Notes: generated from the letters alone by a model not told the origin. Positions 1 through 6,596 are shown, counted from the stretch's first letter. The stretch: 10,735 nucleotides of DNA from Ga0074130 sp035565355 (GCA_035565355.1 DATMSM010000043.1:1-10735); one strand, 5' to 3'. Made by a program: numbers and translations.

Positions 1-48
1 ATCAAAAAGACGGCGATAAAGCCGGTGTCGGGCAAGGGCTTACCTCTG

Positions 49-69
49 AGGCGCCGCGCGACGGCGCCT
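49..69 (-). terminator. GC-rich hairpin at the 3' end of hemN
   Basis: A perfect 8-bp inverted repeat (AGGCGCCG at 49-56 and CGGCGCCT at 62-69) encloses a 5-nt loop and touches the hemN stop codon (69-71). No T-run follows on either strand, so it is not a textbook intrinsic terminator. It may be a 3'-end stabiliser or a weak, Rho-assisted terminator. Bases 1-48 hold no gene I can name. Plus-strand frame 1 stays open from base 1 to a TAA at 70-72 and could be the tail of a convergent gene, but it is too short to judge. Confidence 0.45.
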
Positions 70-1460
70 TAAATGACTTTGGAATAACGCACCCGCTCAC
101 GGGCTTCGCGCAGATAGCGATCGAAGACCATGGCGATCACGCGGACCAGCATGCGGCCGCGCGGGAGTACGGTAATCCAATCCGGCTCCAGCTTCAACAG
201 GCCGGCCTTTTCCATTTCGGCCAAGGTCTCCAGCTCGGGCCCAAAGTAGGATTTGAAATCGATCAGGTGTGCGATCGCTATGGACTCGATGGAAAGCTCG
301 AAGTGGCACATCAGCGCCTGGATGATGGAGCGGCGCAGCACGTCGTCGGCGGTCAGCTCGATGCCGCGCATGATGGGCAGAAGATCCTGGTCAAGCAGGT
401 CGTAGTATTCGTCCAGGGTCTTCACGTTCTGGCTGTAGCTGGTGCCGACCTTGCCAATGGCGGACGTGCCGAAGGCCATCAGGTCGGCGTCGGCATGCGT
501 CGAGTAACCCTGGAAGTTGCGATGCAGGCGGCCCTGACGCTGCGCCACCGCCAGCTCATCCTCGGGCTTGGCAAAATGGTCCATGCCGATATAGACATAG
601 CCCGCCTCGGTAAGGCGGCCAATGGCGCGCTGCAGGATCTGCAGCTTGGTCTCGCTGCTGGGCAGATCGGCTTCCTTGATCTGGCGCTGGGTCTTGACCA
701 GGGTCGGCAGATGCGCATAGCTGTAGAGCGAGATGCGATCCGGATGCAGATCGAGCACGGTGTCCAGCGTGCGGTCGAAACGCTCGACCGTCTGTTTGGG
801 CAAGCCGTAGATGAGATCCATGCTCACCGACTTGAAACCCTGTGCGCGTGCCGCGTTGATGACCAGCGCGGTCTCGCCCGATGACTGGATGCGATTGACG
901 GCCAGTTGCACTTCGCTATCGAAGTCCTGCACACCGACGCTCATGCGGTTGAAGCCGAGCTCGGCCAGCACGGCCACCGTTTCTGCATCGACCTTGCGCG
1001 GATCAATCTCGATCGAGTACTCGCCATGCGGCACCAGGGTGAAATGGCTGCGTATGCAGGCCATCAGTTCGCGCATCTGTTCATGCGAGAGGAAGGTAGG
1101 CGTGCCGCCGCCCCAATGCAGTTGCACGACCTCGTGGGTACCCTCCAGTTCAGCCGCCTGCATGGCAATTTCCTTGCAGATGTACTTGATGTACTTATCC
1201 GCGTGCGCCTTGTTTTTGGTGATGACCTTATTGCAGGCGCAGTAGTAGCAAATCGTATTGCAGAAGGGGATATGTACGTATAATGACAGCGGCTTGGCGA
1301 CACCGCCGATATTGCGGCGATGCAGCCAGGAAATGTAGGAGTCGGCAGTGTAGGCTTCGACGAAACGATCCGCCGTCGGATACGACGTGTAACGCGGGCC
1401 GTTGACGTCGAAGCGACGCAGCAACTGCGGATCGAAGATGAATTCCTGAAAGCCGTTCAC
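69..1460 (-). CDS. hemN: Oxygen-independent coproporphyrinogen III dehydrogenase (radical SAM)
   Basis: Converts coproporphyrinogen III to protoporphyrinogen IX without O2, in the cytoplasm, using S-adenosylmethionine and a 4Fe-4S cluster. The 463 residues match the usual HemN length (about 455-465). Seen directly: the radical-SAM cysteines C67-x3-C71-x2-C74 followed by C76, as in classical HemN rather than HemW; the SAM-binding glycine motif WGGGTP at 116-121; the N-terminal GPRYTSYPTA signature at 21-30; and a C-terminal HemN domain after about residue 350. The start is GTG at 1460; no ATG, GTG or TTG lies in frame upstream, and the upstream bases show no clear Shine-Dalgarno sequence. It is divergent from fnr across a 60-bp gap, and an Fnr box at 1521-1534 is centred 67 bp upstream of the start. 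It probably feeds haem to the b- and c-type centres of the cbb3 oxidase encoded nearby. Confidence 0.95.
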   Translation of the reverse strand: MNGFQEFIFDPQLLRRFDVNGPRYTSYPTADRFVEAYTADSYISWLHRRNIGGVAKPLSLYVHIPFCNTICYYCACNKVITKNKAHADKYIKYICKEIAMQAAELEGTHEVVQLHWGGGTPTFLSHEQMRELMACIRSHFTLVPHGEYSIEIDPRKVDAETVAVLAELGFNRMSVGVQDFDSEVQLAVNRIQSSGETALVINAARAQGFKSVSMDLIYGLPKQTVERFDRTLDTVLDLHPDRISLYSYAHLPTLVKTQRQIKEADLPSSETKLQILQRAIGRLTEAGYVYIGMDHFAKPEDELAVAQRQGRLHRNFQGYSTHADADLMAFGTSAIGKVGTSYSQNVKTLDEYYDLLDQDLLPIMRGIELTADDVLRRSIIQALMCHFELSIESIAIAHLIDFKSYFGPELETLAEMEKAGLLKLEPDWITVLPRGRMLVRVIAMVFDRYLREARERVRYSKVI

Positions 1461-1520
1461 GGTATGGCGGGATGAGGAGTCTGGACCGTTCCAGAGTGCC
1501 GCAAGCCCCGGAGAGATGCA

Positions 1521-1534
1521 TTGACACAGATCAA
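1521..1534 (-). promoter_or_regulatory. Fnr box on the fnr start codon, facing hemN
   Basis: TTGACACAGATCAA matches the Fnr/Anr consensus TTGAT-N4-ATCAA at 9 of 10 defined positions. If used at the class II spacing (centre near -41.5) toward hemN, transcription would begin near 1486, leaving about 25 nt of leader before the GTG. The -10 at that spacing is poor (CACTCT, minus strand), so activation would depend strongly on Fnr. Because the box begins at the fnr TTG codon, bound Fnr could also obstruct its own transcription. The sequence match is direct; the function is inferred. Confidence 0.65.
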
Positions 1535-2285
1535 AGCCCAGTCTGCTGACGAAAACGCAAGCTACGGCGCACCCGTCCTACATACGCTGCGCACCGCCTG
1601 CTCGCAATGCAATCTGCGCGAACTGTGCCTGCCCCTGGGCCTCAGCGATACCGAGCTTACCCGCATCGACAACATGATAGGCACGCGCCGCCGCATCAAG
1701 CGCGGCGCGCACCTCTACAGCGCCGGCGAGCCCTTCGCCGCCATCTACGCCATCCGCTCCGGCTTTTTCAAAACCGGCGTCATCACCGAGGATGGCCGCG
1801 ACCAGGTCACCGGTTTCCAGATGGCCGGCGAAATCCTCGGCATGGACGGCATCAGCAATGAGCTGCACACCTGCGATGCCGTCGCGCTTGAGGACAGCGA
1901 GGTCTGCACGATTCCATTCACCGAGCTCGAACGCCTGTCGACCGAAATCCGCAGCCTGCAGCATCACATCCACAAGATCATGAGCCGCGAGATCGTGCGC
2001 GATCACGGTGTCATGATGCTGCTCGGCACCATGCGCGCCGAGGAACGACTGGCCGCCTTCCTGCTCAACCTCTCGCAGCGCTTTTCCGCGCGCGGCTATG
2101 CAGCCAACGAATTTCACCTGCGCATGACACGTGAGGAAATCGGCTCCTACCTCGGGCTCAAGCTGGAAACCGTCAGCCGCACGCTGTCGCGTTTCCAGGA
2201 AGAAGGTCTGATCAGCGTGCAGCAGAAGCACATCCAGCTGGTCAATCTGGCCGGACTCAAGCAACTGATGAATAACTGCCGCTAA
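1521..2285 (+). CDS. fnr: Fnr-type oxygen-sensing transcription regulator (Crp/Fnr family)
   Basis: A global regulator of the aerobic/anaerobic switch; dimers with an intact 4Fe-4S cluster bind TTGAT-N4-ATCAA sites. The 254 residues carry the N-terminal cluster cysteines C27-x2-C30-x5-C36 and a fourth candidate, C118, matching the Fnr cysteine pattern. A cyclic-nucleotide-like beta-roll (about 50-140) is followed by a dimer helix (about 145-175) and a C-terminal helix-turn-helix. Its recognition helix has E216, S219 and R220, the E-x2-SR pattern that reads TTGAT half-sites. The start is TTG at 1521: the frame has a stop at 1473 and no other usable start codon upstream or before C27, and GGAG at 1510-1513 sits 7 nt away. 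It is divergent from hemN and convergent with the kinase. An Fnr box covers the start codon, suggesting autoregulation. Family members may be called Anr or FixK-like, but the cysteines favour Fnr/Anr. Confidence 0.94.
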   Translation: MTQIKAQSADENASYGAPVLHTLRTACSQCNLRELCLPLGLSDTELTRIDNMIGTRRRIKRGAHLYSAGEPFAAIYAIRSGFFKTGVITEDGRDQVTGFQMAGEILGMDGISNELHTCDAVALEDSEVCTIPFTELERLSTEIRSLQHHIHKIMSREIVRDHGVMMLLGTMRAEERLAAFLLNLSQRFSARGYAANEFHLRMTREEIGSYLGLKLETVSRTLSRFQEEGLISVQQKHIQLVNLAGLKQLMNNCR

Positions 2286-2290
2286 GGCAC

Positions 2291-2313
2291 GGCCGGGACG
2301 GATAGTCCCGGCC
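2291..2313. terminator. Bidirectional hairpin between convergent fnr and kinase genes
   Basis: A perfect 9-bp stem (GGCCGGGAC at 2291-2299, GTCCCGGCC at 2305-2313) has a 5-nt loop GGATA. It begins 6 nt after the fnr stop and its last base is the final base of the kinase stop codon. The position between two converging genes argues for a shared transcription end point. No T-run follows on either strand, so termination would be atypical. The motif could also be a copy of a dispersed palindromic repeat. Confidence 0.55.
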
Positions 2314-3680
2314 TACACCGCTTTCGGAAAGCGGATATAGAAGCAGGCGCCACCGCCCTCGCGCGGACGATAGCCGCAGCGTGCGCCCAGCCCGTGCGCA
2401 ATCTCCCGCACAATCGACAGACCCAAGCCCGAGCCATCGACCTTGCTGCCGGGGACGCGGTAGAAGCGCTCGAAAATGCGCTCCGTTTCGGCGGCCGGCA
2501 CGCCGGGACCATCATCCTCGACCGACAATTCAACGCCAGTCTCCTGCTCGGTGACGCGTAGCGTGACCTGCGTGCCGCCATAGCGCAAGGCGTTGTCGAT
2601 CAGGTTGTTGACCAACTCGCCCGTCATCATCGATTCACCACGAACCAGGATGGGATGCTCCGGCGTCTCCAGCCCGAGATCGACATTCTGCTGCAGCGCG
2701 CGCGGAATCCAGTTGCTGCCCGTATGGAAGGCTAGCGCGCACAGATCGAAATGCTCGCCCGATGGCGCCGTCGCACCGCCCGGCTCGGCACGCGCCAAGA
2801 GCAGCAATTGCGATGACAAACGCGCGGTCCGTTCAACCGCCACCACCAGTTGCTGCAATAGATGTTCGCGCACCGCCGGATCCGGCTCCCGCAGCGCTCG
2901 TTCAAGCTGGATGCGCAAGGCCGCCAGGGGCGTGCGCAGCTGGTGTGCGGCGTCGGCAACAAAGCGCTTCTGCGCGTCGGCAGCGCTGCCCAGGCGCAAC
3001 AGCATGGCGTTGAAAGCCGCCATCAGCGGTAGCAGCTCCTGCGGCACTTCTGTCACCGGCAGCGGCGCCAGATCGGCAGGTGTGCGGCGCTCGATGGCCC
3101 GCGTCAAGGTCTGCAGGGGCTGCAAGCCGTCCCGGATGCCGCGCTGAATGGCGAACCAGGCCAGGATCATCAGCGCGAACTGCGGCGCCATCACCGCCAC
3201 CACGATCTCATTGGCCAGCGCATGGCGCTTGCGCAGCGTTTCGGCAAACTGGATCACGATGGGCGGATCCATGGGCACGGTCGAGCGTGGAATCGAGACC
3301 ACGCGCACGGCCTCGCCCTGCACGAAGGTGTCGTAATAAATAATGCGCTGCGGCGTGGCCGGCGGCGCCGGCAGCACCGTGTCACCGGCGATCACCTCGC
3401 CGTCGACAAAGCGGATCTGGTAGTAGATGTGGTCGGCCGAGTCGGCGCGCAGCATTTCATCGGCGATGGGCGGCATGTCGAGGAACACGTCCTCGCCGCT
3501 GACCTGCACCTGTTCGGCCAGACCACGCGCCTCTTCCAGCAGGGAGCGATCATAGCTGGCATTGACGAAATTACGGGCTTGGTAATAGCCGATGGCCCCG
3601 CTGATTCCCATGACGACAGCCATTGGAATCAGCACGCGGGCGCGCAGTTTGTTGCGCAGCTGGTTGTTTTGCGCTTTCAT
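2313..3680 (-). CDS. Membrane sensor histidine kinase, TctE/QseC-like, orphan in this window
   Basis: An inner-membrane two-component sensor of 455 residues. Seen directly: a first membrane helix at about 13-33; a periplasmic region at about 34-157 resembling the N-terminal sensor domain of TctE-type kinases; a second helix at about 158-178; a HAMP-like linker to about 235; the H-box VADAAHQLRTPLA with phospho-acceptor H246; the N-box around N359/N363; the G1 box DDGPGV (389-394); the F-box RIFERFYR; and the G2 box GSGLGLSIV (416-424). All catalytic motifs look intact. The start is ATG at 3680 with AAGG just upstream. Neither neighbour (fnr convergent, usp divergent) is a response regulator, so the partner must be encoded elsewhere. 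An Fnr box lies 7-20 bp before the start codon and could lower its expression when Fnr is active. The stimulus is unknown; tricarboxylate or another metabolite sensing is only a family-level guess. Confidence 0.88.
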   Translation of the reverse strand: MKAQNNQLRNKLRARVLIPMAVVMGISGAIGYYQARNFVNASYDRSLLEEARGLAEQVQVSGEDVFLDMPPIADEMLRADSADHIYYQIRFVDGEVIAGDTVLPAPPATPQRIIYYDTFVQGEAVRVVSIPRSTVPMDPPIVIQFAETLRKRHALANEIVVAVMAPQFALMILAWFAIQRGIRDGLQPLQTLTRAIERRTPADLAPLPVTEVPQELLPLMAAFNAMLLRLGSAADAQKRFVADAAHQLRTPLAALRIQLERALREPDPAVREHLLQQLVVAVERTARLSSQLLLLARAEPGGATAPSGEHFDLCALAFHTGSNWIPRALQQNVDLGLETPEHPILVRGESMMTGELVNNLIDNALRYGGTQVTLRVTEQETGVELSVEDDGPGVPAAETERIFERFYRVPGSKVDGSGLGLSIVREIAHGLGARCGYRPREGGGACFYIRFPKAV

Positions 3681-3686
3681 GGAGCC

Positions 3687-3700
3687 TTGTGATGAATCAA
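3687..3700 (+). promoter_or_regulatory. Fnr box of the usp promoter
   Basis: TTGTGATGAATCAA has a perfect right half (ATCAA) and TTG of the left half, 8 of 10 consensus positions. It ends 21 nt before a perfect TATAAT, which places its centre near -40.5 from the expected start: class II activator geometry. On the other strand it lies just upstream of the kinase start codon, so one bound dimer could activate usp and block the kinase. Confidence 0.7.
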
Positions 3701-3702
3701 CT

Positions 3703-3718
3703 GGCCGAGGACTCGGCC
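3703..3718. repeat. Perfect 7-2-7 inverted repeat in the usp promoter spacer
   Basis: GGCCGAG (3703-3709) and CTCGGCC (3712-3718) form a perfect inverted repeat around GA. It fills the space between the Fnr box and the -10 hexamer, centred about 23 bp before the expected usp start. It could be an operator for a second regulator, a structure in the divergent kinase leader, or chance in GC-rich DNA. Confidence 0.5.
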
Positions 3719-3721
3719 TTC

Positions 3722-3727
3722 TATAAT
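3722..3727 (+). promoter_or_regulatory. -10 hexamer of the usp promoter
   Basis: TATAAT is a perfect sigma-70 -10 element in otherwise GC-rich DNA. It lacks a good -35, as expected where Fnr contacts RNA polymerase instead. Transcription should begin near 3733-3735, leaving about 22 nt of leader that contains the strong ribosome site AGGAGGG (3743-3749). Confidence 0.7.
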
Positions 3728-3755
3728 CGAATTATCCATGACAGGAGGGTAGAGA

Positions 3756-4214
3756 ATGTTCAAGCATCTGCTGGTCCCCACCGACGGCTCTGCGCTGTCT
3801 CAAGAAACCGTGCTTTCAGCCGTTCAGTTTGCCGCAGAAACCGGCGCCAGGATCACCTTTCTCTACGTGCGTCCCGACTACCCCGTCAGCTATTTCGGTG
3901 AAGGCGCGCTGGTCGACCCGACCACGCCGGAAAGCTTTGCCGACATGACCGGAAAAGTCGCGGACGAAATCCTTGAACGCAGCGCCGCCACCGCCAAGGC
4001 GCAGGGCGTACCGAGCGCAGGTCGCTCGCTGGTGAATGACCTGCCTTACGAGGGCATCATCGAGACGGCGACGACGGAAGGCTGCGACCTGATCTTCATG
4101 GCCTCGCACGGTCGCCGTGGTCTGGTCGGTCTGCTGCTAGGCAGCGAGACGCAGAAGGTGCTGACGCATTCGACCATTCCGGTGCTGGTGTACCGCAGCC
4201 CGGAAAAAAGCTGA
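3756..4214 (+). CDS. Universal stress protein, UspA family, ATP-binding type
   Basis: A soluble single-domain Usp of 152 residues, the usual length. Seen directly: the opening strand FKHLLVPTDGS with D10 in the nucleotide-binding position, a central helical region (about 55-85), and a C-terminal ATP-binding loop ASHGRRG through LLLGS (A116-x2-G119-x9-G129-S130). This is the G-x2-G-x9-G-S/T motif with Ala for the first Gly. It ends with a typical strand, IPVLVY. The start is ATG at 3756, with a near-ideal Shine-Dalgarno sequence AGGAGGG 6 nt upstream. A promoter with an Fnr box and TATAAT precedes it, pointing to induction at low oxygen; Usp proteins under Anr/Fnr control are known in other proteobacteria and promote anaerobic survival. 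It is divergent from the kinase and convergent with the small membrane protein. Its precise partner is unknown. Confidence 0.93.
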   Translation: MFKHLLVPTDGSALSQETVLSAVQFAAETGARITFLYVRPDYPVSYFGEGALVDPTTPESFADMTGKVADEILERSAATAKAQGVPSAGRSLVNDLPYEGIIETATTEGCDLIFMASHGRRGLVGLLLGSETQKVLTHSTIPVLVYRSPEKS

Positions 4215-4230
4215 ATCAGGGCGTGAGCTG

Positions 4231-4271
4231 AAAAAGCCCGGCTAGGCCGCTGATGCGTGCCTGTCGGGCTT
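4231..4271 (-). terminator. Probable intrinsic terminator after the small membrane protein gene
   Basis: On the minus strand, AAGCCCG (from 4271) pairs with CGGGCTT (ending 4234) and runs into a five-T stretch ending at 4231. The long loop can form an inner 4-bp AGGC/GCCT stem. The stem straddles the end of the small membrane gene. It would end transcripts coming from that gene and possibly read-through from ccoH. On the plus strand it lacks a T-run, so termination of usp here is doubtful. Confidence 0.45.
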
Positions 4272-4502
4272 GCGCGCATTCACCTCGGCAGCTGGGCGCT
4301 GCAGCGCCCAGGTCAGGTAGCTGGACACTGCGCACAGCACCCAGAACGCAAGAAAGCCGAGAGTATAGGTGGCAATGGCGCTGTAGTGCACCGGCTCACC
4401 CAGGAAATACAGCTCCTGCGGATTGACCAGAGAGAAGAACACCCCCTCGGCAATCCCGGCAACCAGGAAAGACGGCCAAAGTATCCACATCCATTTCTGC
4501 AT
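4242..4502 (-). CDS. Small two-helix membrane protein of the cbb3 region, unknown function
   Basis: An 86-residue hydrophobic protein with two predicted membrane helices (about 4-26 and 41-67), a short connecting loop (LVNPQELYFLGEPVH), and a positively charged tail rich in Arg/Lys, placing both ends probably in the cytoplasm. I chose ATG 4502 because AAGGAGG lies 4 nt upstream; an in-frame ATG at 4526 has no such site. It is on the same strand as the cco operon, 90 bp after ccoH, with a small hairpin in the gap, so it may be the last gene of that operon or have its own start. From memory, similar short membrane proteins sit beside cco genes in other betaproteobacteria; I could not check this. 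No enzymatic motif or metal-binding Cys/His cluster is visible. An accessory role in oxidase assembly or stability is a guess from context. Confidence 0.75.
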   Translation of the reverse strand: MQKWMWILWPSFLVAGIAEGVFFSLVNPQELYFLGEPVHYSAIATYTLGFLAFWVLCAVSSYLTWALQRPAAEVNARKPDRHASAA

Positions 4503-4529
4503 GATGCCTCCTTGCGAGTGATACATGCA

Positions 4530-4546
4530 GGCTGAGTCGCTCAGCC
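4530..4546. repeat. Hairpin between ccoH and the small membrane gene
   Basis: GGCTGAG (4530-4536) and CTCAGCC (4540-4546) form a perfect 7-bp inverted repeat with a 3-nt loop. No T-run follows. It lies 28 nt before the small membrane gene's start and 46 nt after the ccoH stop, so it may set an mRNA processing or attenuation boundary between the oxidase genes and the small gene. Confidence 0.45.
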
Positions 4547-4592
4547 CTATGGTGTTTCCTCGGAAGAAGACAGATCGTCTGCCGTCCCCCGC

Positions 4593-5108
4593 TTACGTCG
4601 CTGCTGCGCCTATCTTAACCTCAGTTGCGGGCAGGATGACTTTCCCAAGCAAGCGCCAGCCCTGCGCCTCGCTTTCAAGCAACAGTAGCCAGTGGCCGGA
4701 GGCCGGCAGATGCAGGCGTCCGCGATAGGTGCCGCCCTCCAGCGACAGCGTCTGGACCTGGTCCAGGCCGGCACGGGTCGGATGCGACAGAGTCAGTCGG
4801 ATTTCGGCGGGGGCCACGAACTTCTCGCCGGCGCCGGCGTCCGCCGCCAACGTCACGCTCGCGCTATCGTCCGCGCTCAGGCGCACGCTCGCCTGCAGGC
4901 CCATGGCCTGTGCCCGCTCGCTGCTGGCCAGGGTTTGTGCCGCCGCCAGGCCCTTGCGATAGTAGTCGTCGCTGATCACCGTGTCGCCACGCGTGTAGGC
5001 GATCCAGGTCGTGAAGATGCCCGCCACGATGACGATGGCCGGACCGGCCATCAGTATCCACGGCCAGGGCTCGCGGTACCAGGGTTTGCGCTGCAACAGG
5101 GTGTTCAT
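4593..5108 (-). CDS. ccoH: CcoH/FixH-type cbb3 oxidase assembly protein
   Basis: A 171-residue protein with one N-terminal membrane helix (about 16-38, beginning PWPWILMAGPA) and a periplasmic beta-rich domain, the layout of the FixH family. After the helix the sequence DDYYRKGL (47-54) is the family's conserved segment near the membrane. FixH/CcoH interacts with the cbb3 subunits and is needed for stable assembly of the oxidase; its exact chemistry is not settled. It follows ccoG after 40 nt, same strand, with only a weak ribosome site, so it may depend on translation or transcription from ccoG. Family assignment rests on topology, the DDYY-RKG motif and position right after ccoG. Confidence 0.88.
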   Translation of the reverse strand: MNTLLQRKPWYREPWPWILMAGPAIVIVAGIFTTWIAYTRGDTVISDDYYRKGLAAAQTLASSERAQAMGLQASVRLSADDSASVTLAADAGAGEKFVAPAEIRLTLSHPTRAGLDQVQTLSLEGGTYRGRLHLPASGHWLLLLESEAQGWRLLGKVILPATEVKIGAAAT

Positions 5109-5148
5109 GGCTTGGTCTCGGGATTCTGCGCGCCGCCGGCGCGGGATT

Positions 5149-6585
5149 TCAGCGTGGGATAAGGAAGGTCGCCTTTTCGCTGGTCTGGGCGTCCCCTAGC
5201 AAGGACTCGACGTCGAAGCGTATCGGATTGGCGCCGCTCTTGCCGGACTCGGGCGCAACGCGCACGCGCATGGTAAAGATGTGCGAGGACTCGGCCGGCA
5301 GTTCGATCACATTGTCGCTGGCCAGCGTAATGCCCGGCATGCCGCTCACCTTGACCGAATAGAACTGGTAGTGCTCGCCGACGTTCATGACTTGCAGGCG
5401 ATAGACGTTCTCGACCAGGCCGCCGTCTACTTCGCGGCCGGCGACGCCGCGGTCGCGGATGACATTGACCTTGAGGTCCGACTTCGTCAGCAGGCCGAAC
5501 AGGAAGGCGCCTGTCACCACGGCGAGGATGGCACTGTAGACCAGCACGCGCGGCCGCGCCACATGGCGCAGGATTTCTTGCCAACCCCAGCGCTGCGAGA
5601 GGGCGTTCTCGGTGGAATAGCGGATCAGGCCGCGTGGGTAACCCATCTTGTCCATGACCTGATCACAGGCATCGATACAGGCGGCGCAACCGATGCATTC
5701 ATACTGCAGGCCGTCGCGAATATCGATGCCGGTCGGGCACACCTGCACACAGATATGGCAATCGACACAATCGCCCTTGCCTATGCTCTTGGGGTCGACG
5801 CCCTTCTTGCGCGCACCGCGCGCTTCGCCACGCGCCTCGTCATAGGTGATGGTAAGCGTATCCGGGTCGAACATCACGCCCTGGAAGCGCGCATACGGGC
5901 ACATGTACTTGCACACCTGCTCGCGCATGTGGCCGGCGTTCATATAGGTGAAGCCGCTGTAGAAGAGCAGCCAGAAGGCTTCCCACGGGCCCAGCTGGAA
6001 ACGCCACAGCGTGTCCCACAACTCCTGGATGGGCGTGAAGTAGCCGACGAAGGTGAAGCCGGTCCAGGCCGATAGCAGTGCCCAGGTGAGCATCTTGCCG
6101 CCCTTGCGCGCCACTTTCTCGGCGCTCAGAGGTGCGTTGTCGAGGCGCATGCGCGCCATGCGGTCGCCCTCGAAGAGGCGCTCTATCCAGAGAAAAATCT
6201 CGGTGTAGACGGTCTGCGGGCAAGCATAGCCGCACCACAGACGGCCGGCCACGGCCGTGAACAGAAACAGGCCGAAAGCGGAGATGATGAGCAGGACGGC
6301 AAGATAGAAGACATCCTGCGGCCAGAAGACGATGCCGAAGATGTAGAACTTGCGCTCGACGATGTTGAACAACACCGCCTGCCGCTCGTTCCACGGCAAC
6401 CAGCACAGGCCGTAGAACAGCAACTGGGTGAAGATGACCATGCCCCAGCGCCAGCGCGCAAACCAACCGCCGACCGCCCGCGGATAAATCTTCTTGCGGA
6501 CTTCGAACAGGGCCTCGTCACCGCCCGCCGCATCCTGCGGAACGATTTCGATGACTTTGGGTTGCGCGTGCTGCTGGGGATCCAT
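5149..6585 (-). CDS. ccoG: CcoG (RdxA/FixG), membrane Fe-S copper reductase for cbb3 assembly
   Basis: A 478-residue inner-membrane protein carrying two 4Fe-4S ferredoxin-type clusters. Seen directly: membrane helices near 45-65, 90-112, 166-184, 198-215 and 346-366; membrane-proximal cysteine pairs CGYACP (118-123) and CKYMCP (225-230); ferredoxin cysteines C273, C276, C279, C283 and C297, C300, C303, C307, the last of each group shared with the other cluster; and a C-terminal immunoglobulin-like domain (about 370-478) typical of FixG. In Rhodobacter, CcoG has been shown to reduce Cu(II) to Cu(I) for delivery to the CuB site. The start is ATG at 6585 with AGGAAGG overlapping the ccoP stop, 11 nt between genes, so translation is likely coupled. 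All ligands look intact. Confidence 0.96.
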   Translation of the reverse strand: MDPQQHAQPKVIEIVPQDAAGGDEALFEVRKKIYPRAVGGWFARWRWGMVIFTQLLFYGLCWLPWNERQAVLFNIVERKFYIFGIVFWPQDVFYLAVLLIISAFGLFLFTAVAGRLWCGYACPQTVYTEIFLWIERLFEGDRMARMRLDNAPLSAEKVARKGGKMLTWALLSAWTGFTFVGYFTPIQELWDTLWRFQLGPWEAFWLLFYSGFTYMNAGHMREQVCKYMCPYARFQGVMFDPDTLTITYDEARGEARGARKKGVDPKSIGKGDCVDCHICVQVCPTGIDIRDGLQYECIGCAACIDACDQVMDKMGYPRGLIRYSTENALSQRWGWQEILRHVARPRVLVYSAILAVVTGAFLFGLLTKSDLKVNVIRDRGVAGREVDGGLVENVYRLQVMNVGEHYQFYSVKVSGMPGITLASDNVIELPAESSHIFTMRVRVAPESGKSGANPIRFDVESLLGDAQTSEKATFLIPR

Positions 6586-6596
6586 GATGCGCCTTC

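Noticed and set aside
1..72. Open plus-strand frame 1 ending in TAA at 70-72, possibly a convergent gene's tail
   Set aside because: Only 23 codons are visible and none form a recognisable motif, so a gene cannot be claimed.
5281..6075. 264-codon open frame on the plus strand, antisense to ccoG
   Set aside because: It is a mirror of ccoG, whose Fe-S cysteine motifs are unmistakable. The composition is that of a shadow frame (Ala, Asp, His, Val rich).
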